Origin: JAAZLS01 sp964463285
Lineage (GTDB): Bacteria > Bacillota > Dethiobacteria > DTU022
Direction of reading: 5' to 3'
Length of the DNA stretch: 64,000 nt
Assembly: GCA_964463285.1 (NCBI GenBank)
Contig: CAYXBB010000004.1
Coordinates: 6,404-70,403 of the forward strand
Each line of letters starts with the position of its first letter. Within the stretch, counting starts at the first letter, position 1. Shown piece by piece: positions 25,183 to 34,945 of this stretch. Below the pieces are notes generated by a model. The model was not told where the DNA came from. It did no database searches and saw nothing but the letters and a program-made list of their open reading frames with translations. Position numbers and translations under genes: made by a program.

Positions 25183-27609
25183 CTACTCCCTCAACAGTGC
25201 CCCTTTCTTCGACAGGGCTAAAACTATCTGCCGGTGAAGGTGGTTTACCTGTTCGTCCGTCAGGGTTTTTTCCGGGCTGCGGTAGCGGATGGCAAAGGCC
25301 AGACTGCGCTTTCCAGTGGGGATCTTCCCACCCTGGTAGATATCAAACAAGGAAACCTGTTCCACCAGCTCACCTCCCGCCTTCCGGATGCATAGCTCAA
25401 GTTCTTTTGCCGACACTTCTAGGGGAGCGATTACCGCAATATCCCTTAAAGAAGCCGGGTAACGGGGCAGAGCAGTAAAGTGCGGCACCGGGTTGGACCG
25501 GCTGATAAGCGCTTCCAGATCCAGTTCACCCAGCACCACCTCCTGGGGAAGATCCCAGAGCCCGGTCACCTCCGGATGAAGGTGTCCCAAAAAACCCACC
25601 TCTACCCCCGCGGTGATTACGGAGGCGCTCCGAGTGGGATGCAGAAAGGGAAACTGCTTCGCAACAAATTCCACATCCCTCAAACCCAGCCGGTTAAAGA
25701 GCAACTCCAGAGCTCCCTTCACTGCAAAAAAATCAGCCCGCGGGGATTTGCCCGCCCAGTGGGGCTTCTGTAACCGACCGGTGGCCGCCAGGGCCAGGGT
25801 GAGTTTCTCCCGGGGCGCCTCATTCAGGGGCAGGGAAGATGAAAAAAACAACGTTCCCAGCTCAAATATCAGCTGATCAACCACCTGGTGATAAAAGTTG
25901 TACTGCAGGATTTTAAGCAGCCCCGGCAGCAAGGTTGTCCTTAATACAGACTGTTCCTCTGAAAGCGGGTTCTGAAGGGGGATGGCCCTGAGGCGGCAAT
26001 CTCCCTCCGGCAAAGCCAGTCGCTTGAGATGGGTCGGATTGATGAAAGAATAGTTAATAACCTCGTGAAATCCGGCAGAGGTTAACATCTGTTTGACCAG
26101 ATCTTGGGCCCGATTTTCCGGGCGTTCCCGGCTATCCAGGAGTTCCCCTCGGGGCAATGTGGCCGGAATTTTATCGTAACCATACAGACGGGCCACCTCT
26201 TCCACCAGGTCCTCCTCCAGCTCCACATCCCCCCGCCTCAAGGGAACCTCCACCTGCAGAGAATAACCGGTAGAAACCGGAGTAACAGCAAACCCCAGGC
26301 ACTGTAAAATATCCGTGATCCTTGAAGAAGGGATTTTCAGTCCCAAAATTTCGTTGACCCGGTGAGGTCTTACCGTGATTACCCGGGGATGAAAAGGTTC
26401 CGGGTATACGTCTATCACCCCGGAAAGCACCTGCCCCCCGGCAATTTCCCCCATCAGGCCGGCGGCCCGGCTCTGCGCCACCACCACTCCTTCCGGATTG
26501 ATCCCTTTTTCAAACCGCTGGGAAGCTTCCGAAAACAGACCCAGCCGGGCGGCGGTACGGCGCACGCTTACCCGATCAAACAGGGCCGCTTCGATCAAAA
26601 TATTTTTACTTTCCGGCCTGATCCCGGTGCTCTCTCCCCCCATTACCCCCGCCAGGGCAACTGCACCGGCTGCATCGGCGATCACCAGCATTTCAGGGTT
26701 TAGCCGACGTTCTATACCGTCTAGGGTAATCAGCTTTTCGCCCAGGTTGGCCCGGCGCACGATAATCTGATCAGCCGAGAGCAGATCAAAATCAAACGCG
26801 TGCAGGGGCTGCCCGAGCTCCATCATCACATAGTTGGTAACATCCACAATATTATTAATCGGCCGGATCCCTGCTTTCAGCAGTCGGATCTGCATCCATA
26901 GCGGGGAATAGCCGGTGGACACTCCCTCCAGCAGGCGGGCAGTATATCGGGGGCAAAGACGGGAATCTCCCACCACCACCGATGCCCTGGATTCCACACT
27001 GCGGGTGCTTTCAGCGAGCACCGTTTTGGGCGGATTCACCGGCTTTCCGGTGAGGGCCCCCACCTCGTGGGCCACCCCCAGCACGCTTAAACAATCGGCC
27101 CGGTTGGGGGTTAAATCCAGAGTCAATATCCGATCATCAAACCCCAGCAGCTTATCCAGGGCTTCTCCGGGAGAGGCCGCTTCCCCGTCGTCCAACACTA
27201 AAATTTCATCTCGTTCCCCACAGAGCTCCAGCCCCAGTTCAAAAGCCGAGCAGATCATACCGCAGGAGTTCACCCCCAGAATATCTTTCACCTCCAGGGG
27301 ATGATTGCTTCCGGGCAACACCGCCCCCGGGAGGGCCAGTGCCACCGGTTGTCCAACCTGTAAATTGCCCGCTCCGCAGACCACGTTCAGAATGCCGGCA
27401 CCCCCATCCACTCCCACCAGGGTTAACCGGTCCGCACGGGGGTGAGGTTCCAGGGAAATGATCCGTCCCGCCACCACCTGCGGCAACGGTTCCCTGAAAG
27501 CAGTTACAGACTCCACCTCCAGGCCGGCCATGGTCAACCGCCCGGCCAGTTCATCCGGAGACAATTCTAGGTGTATATATTCTTGCAGCCAGTTATATGA
27601 AATGCGCAT
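25183..27609 (-). CDS. pheT: Phenylalanyl-tRNA synthetase beta subunit
   Basis: The 808-residue product has every domain of bacterial PheT: a tRNA-binding EMAP-like domain (about 40-150, with EPHPRADRLTLVGVDGG), B3/B4 editing domain, B5 domain, a catalytic-like core and the C-terminal anticodon-binding FDX-ACB domain (PRYPASLRDIAVIAP...). With PheS it charges tRNA-Phe and edits mischarged Tyr. It lies 21 bp below pheS under the same T-box control. Confidence 0.96.
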   Translation of the reverse strand: MRISYNWLQEYIHLELSPDELAGRLTMAGLEVESVTAFREPLPQVVAGRIISLEPHPRADRLTLVGVDGGAGILNVVCGAGNLQVGQPVALALPGAVLPGSNHPLEVKDILGVNSCGMICSAFELGLELCGERDEILVLDDGEAASPGEALDKLLGFDDRILTLDLTPNRADCLSVLGVAHEVGALTGKPVNPPKTVLAESTRSVESRASVVVGDSRLCPRYTARLLEGVSTGYSPLWMQIRLLKAGIRPINNIVDVTNYVMMELGQPLHAFDFDLLSADQIIVRRANLGEKLITLDGIERRLNPEMLVIADAAGAVALAGVMGGESTGIRPESKNILIEAALFDRVSVRRTAARLGLFSEASQRFEKGINPEGVVVAQSRAAGLMGEIAGGQVLSGVIDVYPEPFHPRVITVRPHRVNEILGLKIPSSRITDILQCLGFAVTPVSTGYSLQVEVPLRRGDVELEEDLVEEVARLYGYDKIPATLPRGELLDSRERPENRAQDLVKQMLTSAGFHEVINYSFINPTHLKRLALPEGDCRLRAIPLQNPLSEEQSVLRTTLLPGLLKILQYNFYHQVVDQLIFELGTLFFSSSLPLNEAPREKLTLALAATGRLQKPHWAGKSPRADFFAVKGALELLFNRLGLRDVEFVAKQFPFLHPTRSASVITAGVEVGFLGHLHPEVTGLWDLPQEVVLGELDLEALISRSNPVPHFTALPRYPASLRDIAVIAPLEVSAKELELCIRKAGGELVEQVSLFDIYQGGKIPTGKRSLAFAIRYRSPEKTLTDEQVNHLHRQIVLALSKKGALLRE

Positions 27610-27630
27610 ATTTACCCCTCCTGGGAAAGA

Positions 27631-28656
27631 TCAGCTGAACTGTTTTAAAAACCGCAGATCATTTGAAAAAAAATGTCTCATATCATCAATGCCATATTTA
27701 AGCATGGCAATCCGCTCTACCCCCATTCCGAAGGCAAACCCGGTTACATCTTCCGGATCGTAGCCGCTTACCTCAAGCACCCGGGGGTGAACCATTCCCG
27801 CCCCCAGCACCTCCAACCACCCGGTCAGCCTGCAGGTCCGGCAGCCCCTTCCGTTACAGATTCCACAGGAAATATCTACCTCCGCGCTGGGTTCGGTAAA
27901 CGGAAAAAAACTGGGGCGAAACCTGACCTTCAACCCGGAGTCGAATATTTCCCTCAGAAACAGAGAAAGGGTTCCCTTGAGGTCGGCCAGGGTTATCCCC
28001 CGGTCAACCGCCAGCCCTTCCACCTGGTGGAACATCGGACAGTGAGTGGCATCATCATCGCGGCGATATACCTTCCCCGGAGCGATGATCCGCAGCGGCA
28101 GCCCGGGAGCCGTTTTCTCCATAGTCCGGATCTGAACCGGCGAGGTATGGGTTCGCAGCAGAAACTGCGGCGAGAGATAGAAAGAATCCTGCATATCCCT
28201 GGCCGGGTGATTGGGTGGAATGTTCAATGCCTCAAAATTATAATAATCGCTTTCAACATCCGGCCCGTGAGCCACCTTGAACCCAAGCCCGGTAAAGATC
28301 TGCTTTATCTCATCCAAGATCAAGGTCAGGGGGTGCTTGCCCCCCCACCTTACCGGCCTTCCGGGGAGAGTAACATCAATCCTCTCCTGTTCCCATCTCT
28401 TGCCGGCCGTCAGCCGCTCCAGGTTGTGCGTTCGCTCAACAAGTAGTTTTTCGATCAGTTTGCGAAGATCATTTGCTTTCTGTCCCATTTCCGGCCGGAT
28501 CTCCGCCGGAATCCGGCCGATCTCCCTCAATAAAAAGCTGACCGCTCCTTTTTTGCCCAGATAGCGATTCCGAAGCTCCTCCAGCTGCTTCTGATCACCG
28601 GCAGCCTTAATCGCTTCCCTAACTTTCAGCTCCAGTTCACGGATTTGATCTAACAT
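27631..28656 (-). CDS. pheS: Phenylalanyl-tRNA synthetase alpha subunit
   Basis: The 341-residue protein has the N-terminal coiled coil (about 1-90) and the class II catalytic core with motif 2 (GKVYRRDDDATHCPMFHQVEG) and motif 3 (GFAFGMGVERIAMLKYGI) near the C-terminus. ATG follows AAGGGG. Upstream is a T-box leader with its own promoter. Confidence 0.97.
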   Translation of the reverse strand: MLDQIRELELKVREAIKAAGDQKQLEELRNRYLGKKGAVSFLLREIGRIPAEIRPEMGQKANDLRKLIEKLLVERTHNLERLTAGKRWEQERIDVTLPGRPVRWGGKHPLTLILDEIKQIFTGLGFKVAHGPDVESDYYNFEALNIPPNHPARDMQDSFYLSPQFLLRTHTSPVQIRTMEKTAPGLPLRIIAPGKVYRRDDDATHCPMFHQVEGLAVDRGITLADLKGTLSLFLREIFDSGLKVRFRPSFFPFTEPSAEVDISCGICNGRGCRTCRLTGWLEVLGAGMVHPRVLEVSGYDPEDVTGFAFGMGVERIAMLKYGIDDMRHFFSNDLRFLKQFS

Positions 28657-28675
28657 GAATTTACCCCTTTCCCCT

Positions 28676-28940
28676 GAAAAACAAAAATCCCTCCATAGAG
28701 GGACGAAAAATTACTTCCGCGGTACCACCCAGCTTAGCCGCACCGGCTCTTCTTTAAACCGTTAACGGGGCAAACCGTTTCCGCCTACTAAAATCCGCAA
28801 AGGGCCGTTCAGCGGAATGCTCCGGAATGAAATTCGGCCGGGGCGCCGGAAGGAACTCGCAATCCAGGTCCCTTCTCCCTGGTTCAGCGCCTCCCCCCGC
28901 CTACTTATTTCCATCACCGCAACTACAGTATTTATCTGTG
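28676..28940 (-). ncRNA. T-box leader of pheST with terminator
   Basis: On the minus strand the T-box core TGGTACCGCGG (28717-28727) precedes a terminator hairpin (TCCCTC-loop-GAGGGA, 28688-28703) and a TTTTTGTTTTT tract. The sequence further upstream folds into long stems, as expected of Stem I. Uncharged tRNA-Phe binding should favour the antiterminator and allow pheST transcription. The specifier codon should be UUC, but I did not place it with certainty. Confidence 0.9.
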
Positions 28941-28946
28941 GTCAAA

Positions 28947-28975
28947 ATTATAACATACGGTCAAATCGAAGACAA
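28947..28975 (-). promoter_or_regulatory. Sigma-A promoter of the pheST T-box transcript
   Basis: On the minus strand, TTGTCT (28975-28970), a 17-bp spacer and a perfect TATAAT (28952-28947) stand immediately above the T-box leader. Confidence 0.75.
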
Positions 28976-29134
28976 TCACAAATTGCCATGGGTGGCAGAG
29001 AATGTGACAGGGGGCGAAATTGTTTGTCACATTATTTTATACTTTTATCCCTTCAGCCCGATCGATGCCGTTTTCAACGCCCCTTCATCCTTTTATGCCT
29101 CCGGCCCCCTCTTATTTTTTCTTTTACTATGTTC

Positions 29135-29866
29135 CTATAAACCAAAAATCCTGGTGATATCTTCTGCGGCAATTTCTCGTTTGCTTTTCTTTCCAGCATT
29201 TTTAAGCATGCTTTCGATCTTCTGCTCCATGGATTTGCGGATCAATTCCCGCCCGTCGATGTCTCTAAGTTCAAAAAAAAGCATGGGATTTTGATCTAAC
29301 CGGGCGCCAACACCGTAAAGCACCGCCGCCACATGTTTGCACATACTGGCATAATCGGGGCAGCTGCAACAGAAATGGATCTCTTTCGGAGAGGGAAACA
29401 TGGAATATCGGGTGTCAGTGAACAAAATTCCTAGCTCTTTCGGAAATTTCCCGGCAATCAATTCCTCCAGGGTGCCTATGCAGCGATTGCATAACCGCAT
29501 GATTCTACGCCACTTTCCATCTTGCAGCGTATCGATTTCAATCTCGACCTCATAGGGCGCCGTACGGCTCCCCAACACCAGGGCCGCTATTTTTCCTTTT
29601 GATATCTTTAAATCAAGGACCGCGCTGTTGCGCACATATTTTTTCCCCCGGCCAATACGATTACTGTAATCGGCATAGCCCTCCAGATTTCGGTTCCAGG
29701 CCCTTCCCCACCAGCTTTTGGATAACGTCCGTCCCGCAATAATTACCGGTTCCAGATCCGGGTCTTTCTTTCTAAGTTTTTTAAGCACCTTATCGGCCTT
29801 CGCCTTCATTTCCTCTGCCGATACGTACGTTGGGTACCGGGGATACCAGTAAGCGCTCATGACCAC
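29135..29866 (-). CDS. SWIM zinc finger protein
   Basis: The 243-residue protein carries a SWIM zinc finger, CSCPDYASMCKHVAAVLY (about 167-184), after a basic N-terminal region with SWWGRAWN. SWIM proteins paired with SNF2 helicases are common in bacteria; the finger probably binds nucleic acid or the partner. Its start overlaps the SNF2 gene end by 10 bp, so the two form one operon. Confidence 0.85.
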   Translation of the reverse strand: MVMSAYWYPRYPTYVSAEEMKAKADKVLKKLRKKDPDLEPVIIAGRTLSKSWWGRAWNRNLEGYADYSNRIGRGKKYVRNSAVLDLKISKGKIAALVLGSRTAPYEVEIEIDTLQDGKWRRIMRLCNRCIGTLEELIAGKFPKELGILFTDTRYSMFPSPKEIHFCCSCPDYASMCKHVAAVLYGVGARLDQNPMLFFELRDIDGRELIRKSMEQKIESMLKNAGKKSKREIAAEDITRIFGL

Positions 29867-32511
29867 TCACCACCCAGAGCAAATAATTTCATAAGCTCTT
29901 CATTACTATATTCAGTAAGCCACTGTTCCCCGTCATTACTTAGAATTTCACCGGAAAGTTTTCTCTTCTCCTCTAAAATCGCATCAATCTTTTCCTCGAT
30001 GGTCCCCTGGGTCACGAATTTATGCACCATCACATTCTTCATCTGACCGATCCGAAAGGCCCGGTCGGTAGCCTGATTTTCCACCGCCGGATTCCACCAG
30101 CGGTCAAAATGGATAACATGGTTGGCCCCGGTCAAGTTAAGCCCAACCCCGCCTGCTTTTAGAGAGAGCACCAGGTAAGGAATATATTCCTCGTTGTTGA
30201 AGCGCGCCACAATCTCGTTTCGTTTTTTTACCGGGGTCCCTCCATGAAACACAAAACCCTTACGTCCAAATATCTCTGCCAAATAATCGGAAATCGGTTC
30301 CGTCATTTCCCTAAACTGAGTAAAGATAAGAACCCGTTCTCTTTTTTCTTTGATTATCATACAAATTTCTTTGAGCTGGGCAAATTTTCCGCTCTGGGCC
30401 GGTTTAAATTCTTCCCGCCCCAGATATTGATCGGGATGGTTACAGATCTGTTTAAATTTCATAATACTGGCCAGGATGAGGCCTTTTCGCTCAATGCCCT
30501 CCACCTCTTCAAACTTTTCTTCCAGTTGGTGAATTAGTCGCTTGTAGAGAATAACCTGTTTTTGAGTAAGGGGTGTATAGCAGTTTATTTCCAGTTTATC
30601 AGGTAAATCGGCAATAATACTTTTGTCGGTTTTTATCCTTCTCAAGATAAAAGGCTGGATCATTTTACGCAGGCGAGCATATCCTCCCACATGTTCCGCC
30701 AGTCCTTTAGTGAAATTAGTAAATTCCTTGGCGGTTCCTAACAACCCCTGATTTAAAAAATCAAAAAGGGACCAAAGATCACCCAAGCGGTTTTCGATAG
30801 GAGTACCGGTCAGGGCAACCCGCATTTCCGCCGGAATTTGTTTAATTGCTTTAGTCTGTTTTGTTCCGGGGTTTTTAATGGCCTGAGCCTCGTCCAAGAT
30901 CAAATAATCCCATTTTTTATTTTTTAGCTCCTCAAGCCGGGAAACCATACCATAGGTTGTTATATAGAGGAAATTGTCTTCATTGATCTTAATCTCTTCA
31001 TTTGTTTTAAATCCGATTCGATGCAGCACTTGGTAAGGCATCAGCGGAGTAAACTTCTCTATTTCTTTTTGCCAATTGCCGATCAGGGAGGCCGGTAAGA
31101 TTAACAGGGCCTTCCCACCAAAATTTTCCCGGGCATATTCCAGGTAGGCAATCATCTGCACGGTCTTGCCCAGGCCCATATCATCGGCCAGGCAGGCCCC
31201 AAATTTTAACTTTGACATCTGGCAAAGCCAACAGTAACCATCCTCTTGGTAGGGTCGCAGGGATGCTTGCAAAGAAGGAGTAACCTCAACTACCGGTAGT
31301 GTCGCCGGTTGCGTCAACCTCTCCCTCAAGTCTTTTAACCACTCGCCATTGGTAACAAATACTTCCATCTCTTCCGACGGTATACCTAAAATTTCATTTC
31401 CATTTAGCTGAAGCCGCAGAGCCTCTCCCAGGGATATGGCTCCCTTTCTTGAAAAATCCTTTACCTTCTTCAAAGCCTGTTGAAGGGTTTCCAGTTTTTC
31501 CTTACTGATTTCAATCCACCGGCCTTTATAGCGGATCAACCCTTCCGCCATATTCAGGAATTCCTTTAAATCTTTCTCCGCCAGCGGCTCATCACCAATT
31601 TTAAGGGTTGGCGAAAAATCCATAATGGCCTCCAACCCGAGACGGGAGGGTTCTTTTTTACCAACAGTTATCACCAGCCGGGGGGTATTGCTATCTTTAC
31701 GCCACCAATCAGGTATCCGGCACATGATGCCTGCATCTTCGTAAAGAGTAATTTCCTTCAAAAAAACGTAGGCTTCCCCGGCAGTGAATCTCAAAGGGGC
31801 AAACAGTTCCCCACTTTCCAGCAGTTCGGAGATGAAACTGCTTTTTTCGGCAGCCTTGACCACGGTGGAGATCAGGGCGAGCAGCTTTCGCTCCTCTCCT
31901 TTAAATTCCTTTAAGGCATTTTTTAAGGGAGTATGAATCGCTCGTTTACTTTTAACAGGCCGGGTGGAATAGGTGGCCATGAAAGCAAAGGGAAAATGTT
32001 CATCATTATTCTCTACCAAGTGAAAAAAAACCCGGCCAACCACATTGATCCGGGAATTATATTCTGCAAAATACCGGTTAACAGTGCCCTCAAAATCCCG
32101 GATCTCTCCCTGAAAGACAAGCAGCAGTTCCGCCCAAAGCTTTTTAATCCAGCCTGCATCCACATATTCCATACCGAGGGCAAAGGGGACCTCTTCCTTA
32201 AGGCGATCGAACTCTTCGCCCTGCAAATCAACCTGAACCGTCTCCCGACTGATTTCTAGATCCGCCTGCCGGCTTATTTTATTAATGAGCATCTCCGCCA
32301 GATGATGAAGGTACCCCAGAGAGGGGGAAAACCATTTGGCTTTTTCTAAAAAACCAAGATGAAAAAGGGCTTTGTACTTATTTTCTTTAAACTGCCGCAC
32401 CCAGCTTTTAGCCGGATCCGGAAATTCCGGTAGTTCCCCTTCGATGACAAAACCGGAGGGGGTGAAATAGGCGTGAAGTTGCAGTTCTTTCTGCTTCTTT
32501 GTCTGGGGCAT
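29857..32511 (-). CDS. SNF2-family DEAD/DEAH-type ATPase (HepA/RapA-like)
   Basis: The 884-residue protein has a ~400-residue N-terminal bacterial SNF2 domain, then both helicase lobes: Walker A DDMGLGKTVQM near 445, DEAQAIKN near 545, LTGTPIENRLGDLWSLF near 570, LSLKAGGVGLNLTGAN near 800 and DRAFRIGQ near 828. It should be a DNA translocase that remodels protein-DNA complexes or transcription complexes. No methylase, nuclease or other defence partner is adjacent apart from the SWIM protein. ATG lies after AGGAAGG with an 11-base gap. Confidence 0.9.
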   Translation of the reverse strand: MPQTKKQKELQLHAYFTPSGFVIEGELPEFPDPAKSWVRQFKENKYKALFHLGFLEKAKWFSPSLGYLHHLAEMLINKISRQADLEISRETVQVDLQGEEFDRLKEEVPFALGMEYVDAGWIKKLWAELLLVFQGEIRDFEGTVNRYFAEYNSRINVVGRVFFHLVENNDEHFPFAFMATYSTRPVKSKRAIHTPLKNALKEFKGEERKLLALISTVVKAAEKSSFISELLESGELFAPLRFTAGEAYVFLKEITLYEDAGIMCRIPDWWRKDSNTPRLVITVGKKEPSRLGLEAIMDFSPTLKIGDEPLAEKDLKEFLNMAEGLIRYKGRWIEISKEKLETLQQALKKVKDFSRKGAISLGEALRLQLNGNEILGIPSEEMEVFVTNGEWLKDLRERLTQPATLPVVEVTPSLQASLRPYQEDGYCWLCQMSKLKFGACLADDMGLGKTVQMIAYLEYARENFGGKALLILPASLIGNWQKEIEKFTPLMPYQVLHRIGFKTNEEIKINEDNFLYITTYGMVSRLEELKNKKWDYLILDEAQAIKNPGTKQTKAIKQIPAEMRVALTGTPIENRLGDLWSLFDFLNQGLLGTAKEFTNFTKGLAEHVGGYARLRKMIQPFILRRIKTDKSIIADLPDKLEINCYTPLTQKQVILYKRLIHQLEEKFEEVEGIERKGLILASIMKFKQICNHPDQYLGREEFKPAQSGKFAQLKEICMIIKEKRERVLIFTQFREMTEPISDYLAEIFGRKGFVFHGGTPVKKRNEIVARFNNEEYIPYLVLSLKAGGVGLNLTGANHVIHFDRWWNPAVENQATDRAFRIGQMKNVMVHKFVTQGTIEEKIDAILEEKRKLSGEILSNDGEQWLTEYSNEELMKLFALGGEWS

Positions 32512-32536
32512 CAGGTATTATCCTTCCTAATGTGTG

Positions 32537-33343
32537 TCATGGCTGGCGTTGGCGCAGAGTTTCGTAGAGCAGGATCGCGGCGGAAACAGCCGCATTAAGG
32601 GACCTGCTCCACCCGGGTTGAGGTATAGATATTTGCTGATCTGCCCCCGCAACCAGCTCGGGGTTTATTCCCCGGTTTTCGTTGCCGATGATAAACACCG
32701 TGGGGGGGCGCAGGTCGGTTTCCCAGTAGCATTGATCCTGCCCGGGGCCGGTGGCGATAACCCGGACGCCTTGATTTTTAAGCCTCTCCAGCCATTTCAA
32801 GGGATCGGGGATTAATACCGGAGGCAAATGGAATATTGCCCCGGAAGTGGATCGCATTACTTTAGGGCTATAAGGATCTACCGTTCCGGGGGTGCAATAA
32901 ATTCCGCTTGCAGCCGAAGCCGCCGCCGTGCGGATAATGGTGCCTAAATTGCCCGGATCCTGAATTCGATCCAACAGCAACCCCAGTTCCGGTTCGCCGG
33001 TTGCGGTTTTCCGGAGCAGGCGGGGCGGCATGGGGGCCAGCGCCGCTATCCCTTGAGGGGAATCGGTAAGGGCCATCCGCTTAAACAGCTGAGGAGTTAC
33101 CAGGTAACACTTAACTTCTCCGGGCAGATCCCGCATTATATCCGGCAGGTTTGAACTCTCCCAATAACCGCGAGTATAGAATATGATCTCCGGAACTATC
33201 CCCGCCCGCAGTGCCTCTCCGATCAGGTGGGAACCTTCCAGGGTAAACTTGCCGACCCGGTAGCGGTGGCGCCGGCTGCCGGACAGACGAACATATTGTT
33301 TAATCAGAGGATGCCGGTAACTTGAAATCTCTTGTTCAGGCAA
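32537..33343 (-). CDS. TrmH/SpoU-family RNA 2'-O-methyltransferase (YsgA-like)
   Basis: The 268-residue protein has an N-terminal substrate-binding domain (FTLEGSHLIGEAL) and a knotted SpoU domain with LLDRIQDPGNLGTIIRTAAA (about 128-148), FIIGNENRGINPEL and ISIPQPGWSRSLNAAVSAAI. It probably methylates ribose in 23S rRNA. The start is TTG after GGGAGGGGG. In many Firmicutes it sits beside pheST and rplT, as here. Confidence 0.88.
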   Translation of the reverse strand: MPEQEISSYRHPLIKQYVRLSGSRRHRYRVGKFTLEGSHLIGEALRAGIVPEIIFYTRGYWESSNLPDIMRDLPGEVKCYLVTPQLFKRMALTDSPQGIAALAPMPPRLLRKTATGEPELGLLLDRIQDPGNLGTIIRTAAASAASGIYCTPGTVDPYSPKVMRSTSGAIFHLPPVLIPDPLKWLERLKNQGVRVIATGPGQDQCYWETDLRPPTVFIIGNENRGINPELVAGADQQISIPQPGWSRSLNAAVSAAILLYETLRQRQP

Positions 33344-33431
33344 TTTTCCCCCTCCCGCCGGGCTGTTAAGATTGATTTTCCCCGTCTTGCGCCCACAAAT
33401 TATAGATTACAAATTACAGGTTACAGATTAC

Positions 33432-33476
33432 AAATAAAAAGCCGCCAACCAGGTGACATGCCGGGCTGCTGCGGCT
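33432..33476 (-). terminator. Terminator of infC-rpmI-rplT
   Basis: On the minus strand an AGCCGC/GCGGCT outer stem with a partly paired CAGCCCGG/CCTGGTTG inner stem is followed by TTTTTATTTG. It lies ~110 bp below the rplT stop. Confidence 0.7.
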
Positions 33477-33583
33477 GTCTGCTCATGTGAATATCAGTTA
33501 AAATCGTTAACCGGAGCCGGCTTTCCTCTCCCGGGAACCGCGCAAACCGGGTCTCCCGGGCGATGAAACAACAGCCGGTGCGG

Positions 33584-33943
33584 TTAGAGATTCTCCCGAG
33601 CTACTTTCGCCAGCTGATCAAAGCCCAAGCGATCGTTTACCGCCATATCTGCCAGGAGCTTCCGGTTTATGGGAACATTGGCCTTTTTTAATCCATTTAT
33701 AAACCGGCTGTAGGAAAGACCGTTTAACCGAGCAGCAGCGTTGATCCGGGTAATCCAAAGTTTTCGGAAATCCCGTTTGCGTTGGCGGCGATCCCGATAG
33801 GCGTAAGCCAGCGATTTCATTACCTGCTGGTTCGCCACCCTGAACAGCTTGCTCTTGGAACCATAATATCCTTTTGCTAACTTCAATATTTTTTTCCGCC
33901 GCTTTCTAGCGATGGGCCCTCTTTTAACCCGAGGCATGGCCAA
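33584..33943 (-). CDS. rplT: 50S ribosomal protein L20
   Basis: 119 residues starting MPRVKRGPIARKRRKKILK after a short MA; TRINAAARLNGLSYSRFI is diagnostic. L20 is an early 23S rRNA assembly protein and in Firmicutes also represses its own operon through the infC leader. It is the last gene of infC-rpmI-rplT. Confidence 0.98.
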   Translation of the reverse strand: MAMPRVKRGPIARKRRKKILKLAKGYYGSKSKLFRVANQQVMKSLAYAYRDRRQRKRDFRKLWITRINAAARLNGLSYSRFINGLKKANVPINRKLLADMAVNDRLGFDQLAKVARENL

Positions 33944-33991
33944 ACCTCCTCCAAAATCTATAATAGTGAGTGAAATAATGGCTGCAGATAT

Positions 33992-34183
33992 TTAGGGCAG
34001 CAATCTTTCCACCCTTTTCTGATCTGCTGCGCTGACCAGGGTGGATTTGCGCAGACGTCTTTTGCGGCGTGAACTTTTTTTGCCCAACAGGTGACTGCCG
34101 AAAGCCCGGAAACGTGTAAATTTCCCTCCACCAGTTTTTTTAAACCGCTTGGCTGCGCCGCGGTGCGTTTTCATTTTGGGCAC
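33992..34183 (-). CDS. rpmI: 50S ribosomal protein L35
   Basis: 63 residues, basic, with PKMKTHRGAAKRFKKTGGGK at the start. It is the middle gene of the conserved infC-rpmI-rplT operon, 22 bp below infC. Confidence 0.97.
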   Translation of the reverse strand: MPKMKTHRGAAKRFKKTGGGKFTRFRAFGSHLLGKKSSRRKRRLRKSTLVSAADQKRVERLLP

Positions 34184-34205
34184 AATACTGCCTCCTTTTC
34201 CACTT

Positions 34206-34721
34206 CTACCGGGATTTAACGGGTGTCAAGATCATGATCATATTTCGCCCCTCCAGTTTTGGTGGCCGCTCCACCGTCCCGTACTGTTTTACCTCTTCTG
34301 CCAGATGTTCACAAAGGCGAAGGGCAATGCTGGAATGGGTTATCTCCCGGCCCCGAAACATTACGGTAATTTTTACCTTATCCCCGTCCTCCAGGAAACG
34401 GCGAGCATTTTTCATTTTTACCTCAAAATCGTGCTGATCAATATTGGGGCGAAACTTTACCTCTTTGACCGCAATCAATTTCTGTTTTTTGCGTGCTTCC
34501 CGTTCCCTCTTACTTTGTTCATATCTGTATTTGCCATAGTCCATAATCCGACAAACCGGCGGGCGTGCTGTGGGGGCCACATTAACCAGATCGAGTTTTT
34601 TGTTCTCGGCAGCCCGCAGTGCCTCCTCGATCTTTAAAACCCCCAACTGGGTACCATCAGTGTCAATTACCAACACTTCCCGGGCACTGATTTGTTCATT
34701 AATGAACAGGTTTTTCGTAAT
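34206..34721 (-). CDS. infC: Translation initiation factor IF-3 (AUU start)
   Basis: The 171-residue protein contains the IF3 N-domain (FINEQISAREVLVID), a lysine-rich linker (KQKLIAVKEVKFRPNI) and the C-domain (VMFRGREITH). An ATT codon at 34721 lies six bases after a strong AGGAGGTG site, and ATT there gives the normal N-terminus. This is the well-known AUU start by which IF3 represses its own translation. A longer frame to a TTG at 34811 would add a cysteine-rich tail from the leader and is rejected. Confidence 0.93.
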   Translation of the reverse strand: MTKNLFINEQISAREVLVIDTDGTQLGVLKIEEALRAAENKKLDLVNVAPTARPPVCRIMDYGKYRYEQSKREREARKKQKLIAVKEVKFRPNIDQHDFEVKMKNARRFLEDGDKVKITVMFRGREITHSSIALRLCEHLAEEVKQYGTVERPPKLEGRNMIMILTPVKSR

Positions 34722-34880
34722 CTTGTTCACCTCCTGGATTGTACAAACGGATCCATGCCCTAAACACCCTAAACAACAACAAGCAGGCGAGGTCACCTGC
34801 TTGCAAATCATACCTTTTCTCAGGCCTACCCTAGAAGCTGCGCGCCCCAGGGTGAGAAGCGGTGCCTTCTGCTTAACCTA
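34722..34880 (-). ncRNA. L20-type leader/attenuator of the infC operon
   Basis: The transcript between promoter and infC has a purine-rich start, a GGCACCGCTTCTCACC segment, GGCCTGAGAAAAGGTAT and a hairpin AAGCAGG-loop-CCTGCTT followed by GTTGTTGTTT. This order resembles the Firmicutes L20 leader, in which L20 binding promotes early termination. The match is by eye, and exact pairing was not computed. Confidence 0.65.
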
Positions 34881-34884
34881 ATAA

Positions 34885-34913
34885 AATATATCAAAATAGT
34901 TCAACCGGGTCAA
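34885..34913 (-). promoter_or_regulatory. Sigma-A promoter of infC-rpmI-rplT
   Basis: On the minus strand, TTGACC (34913-34908), 17 bp, then TATATT (34890-34885), just above the leader. Confidence 0.75.
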
Positions 34914-34945
34914 ATTATTATTTTTTCATTTTAATTAACCCCCGG

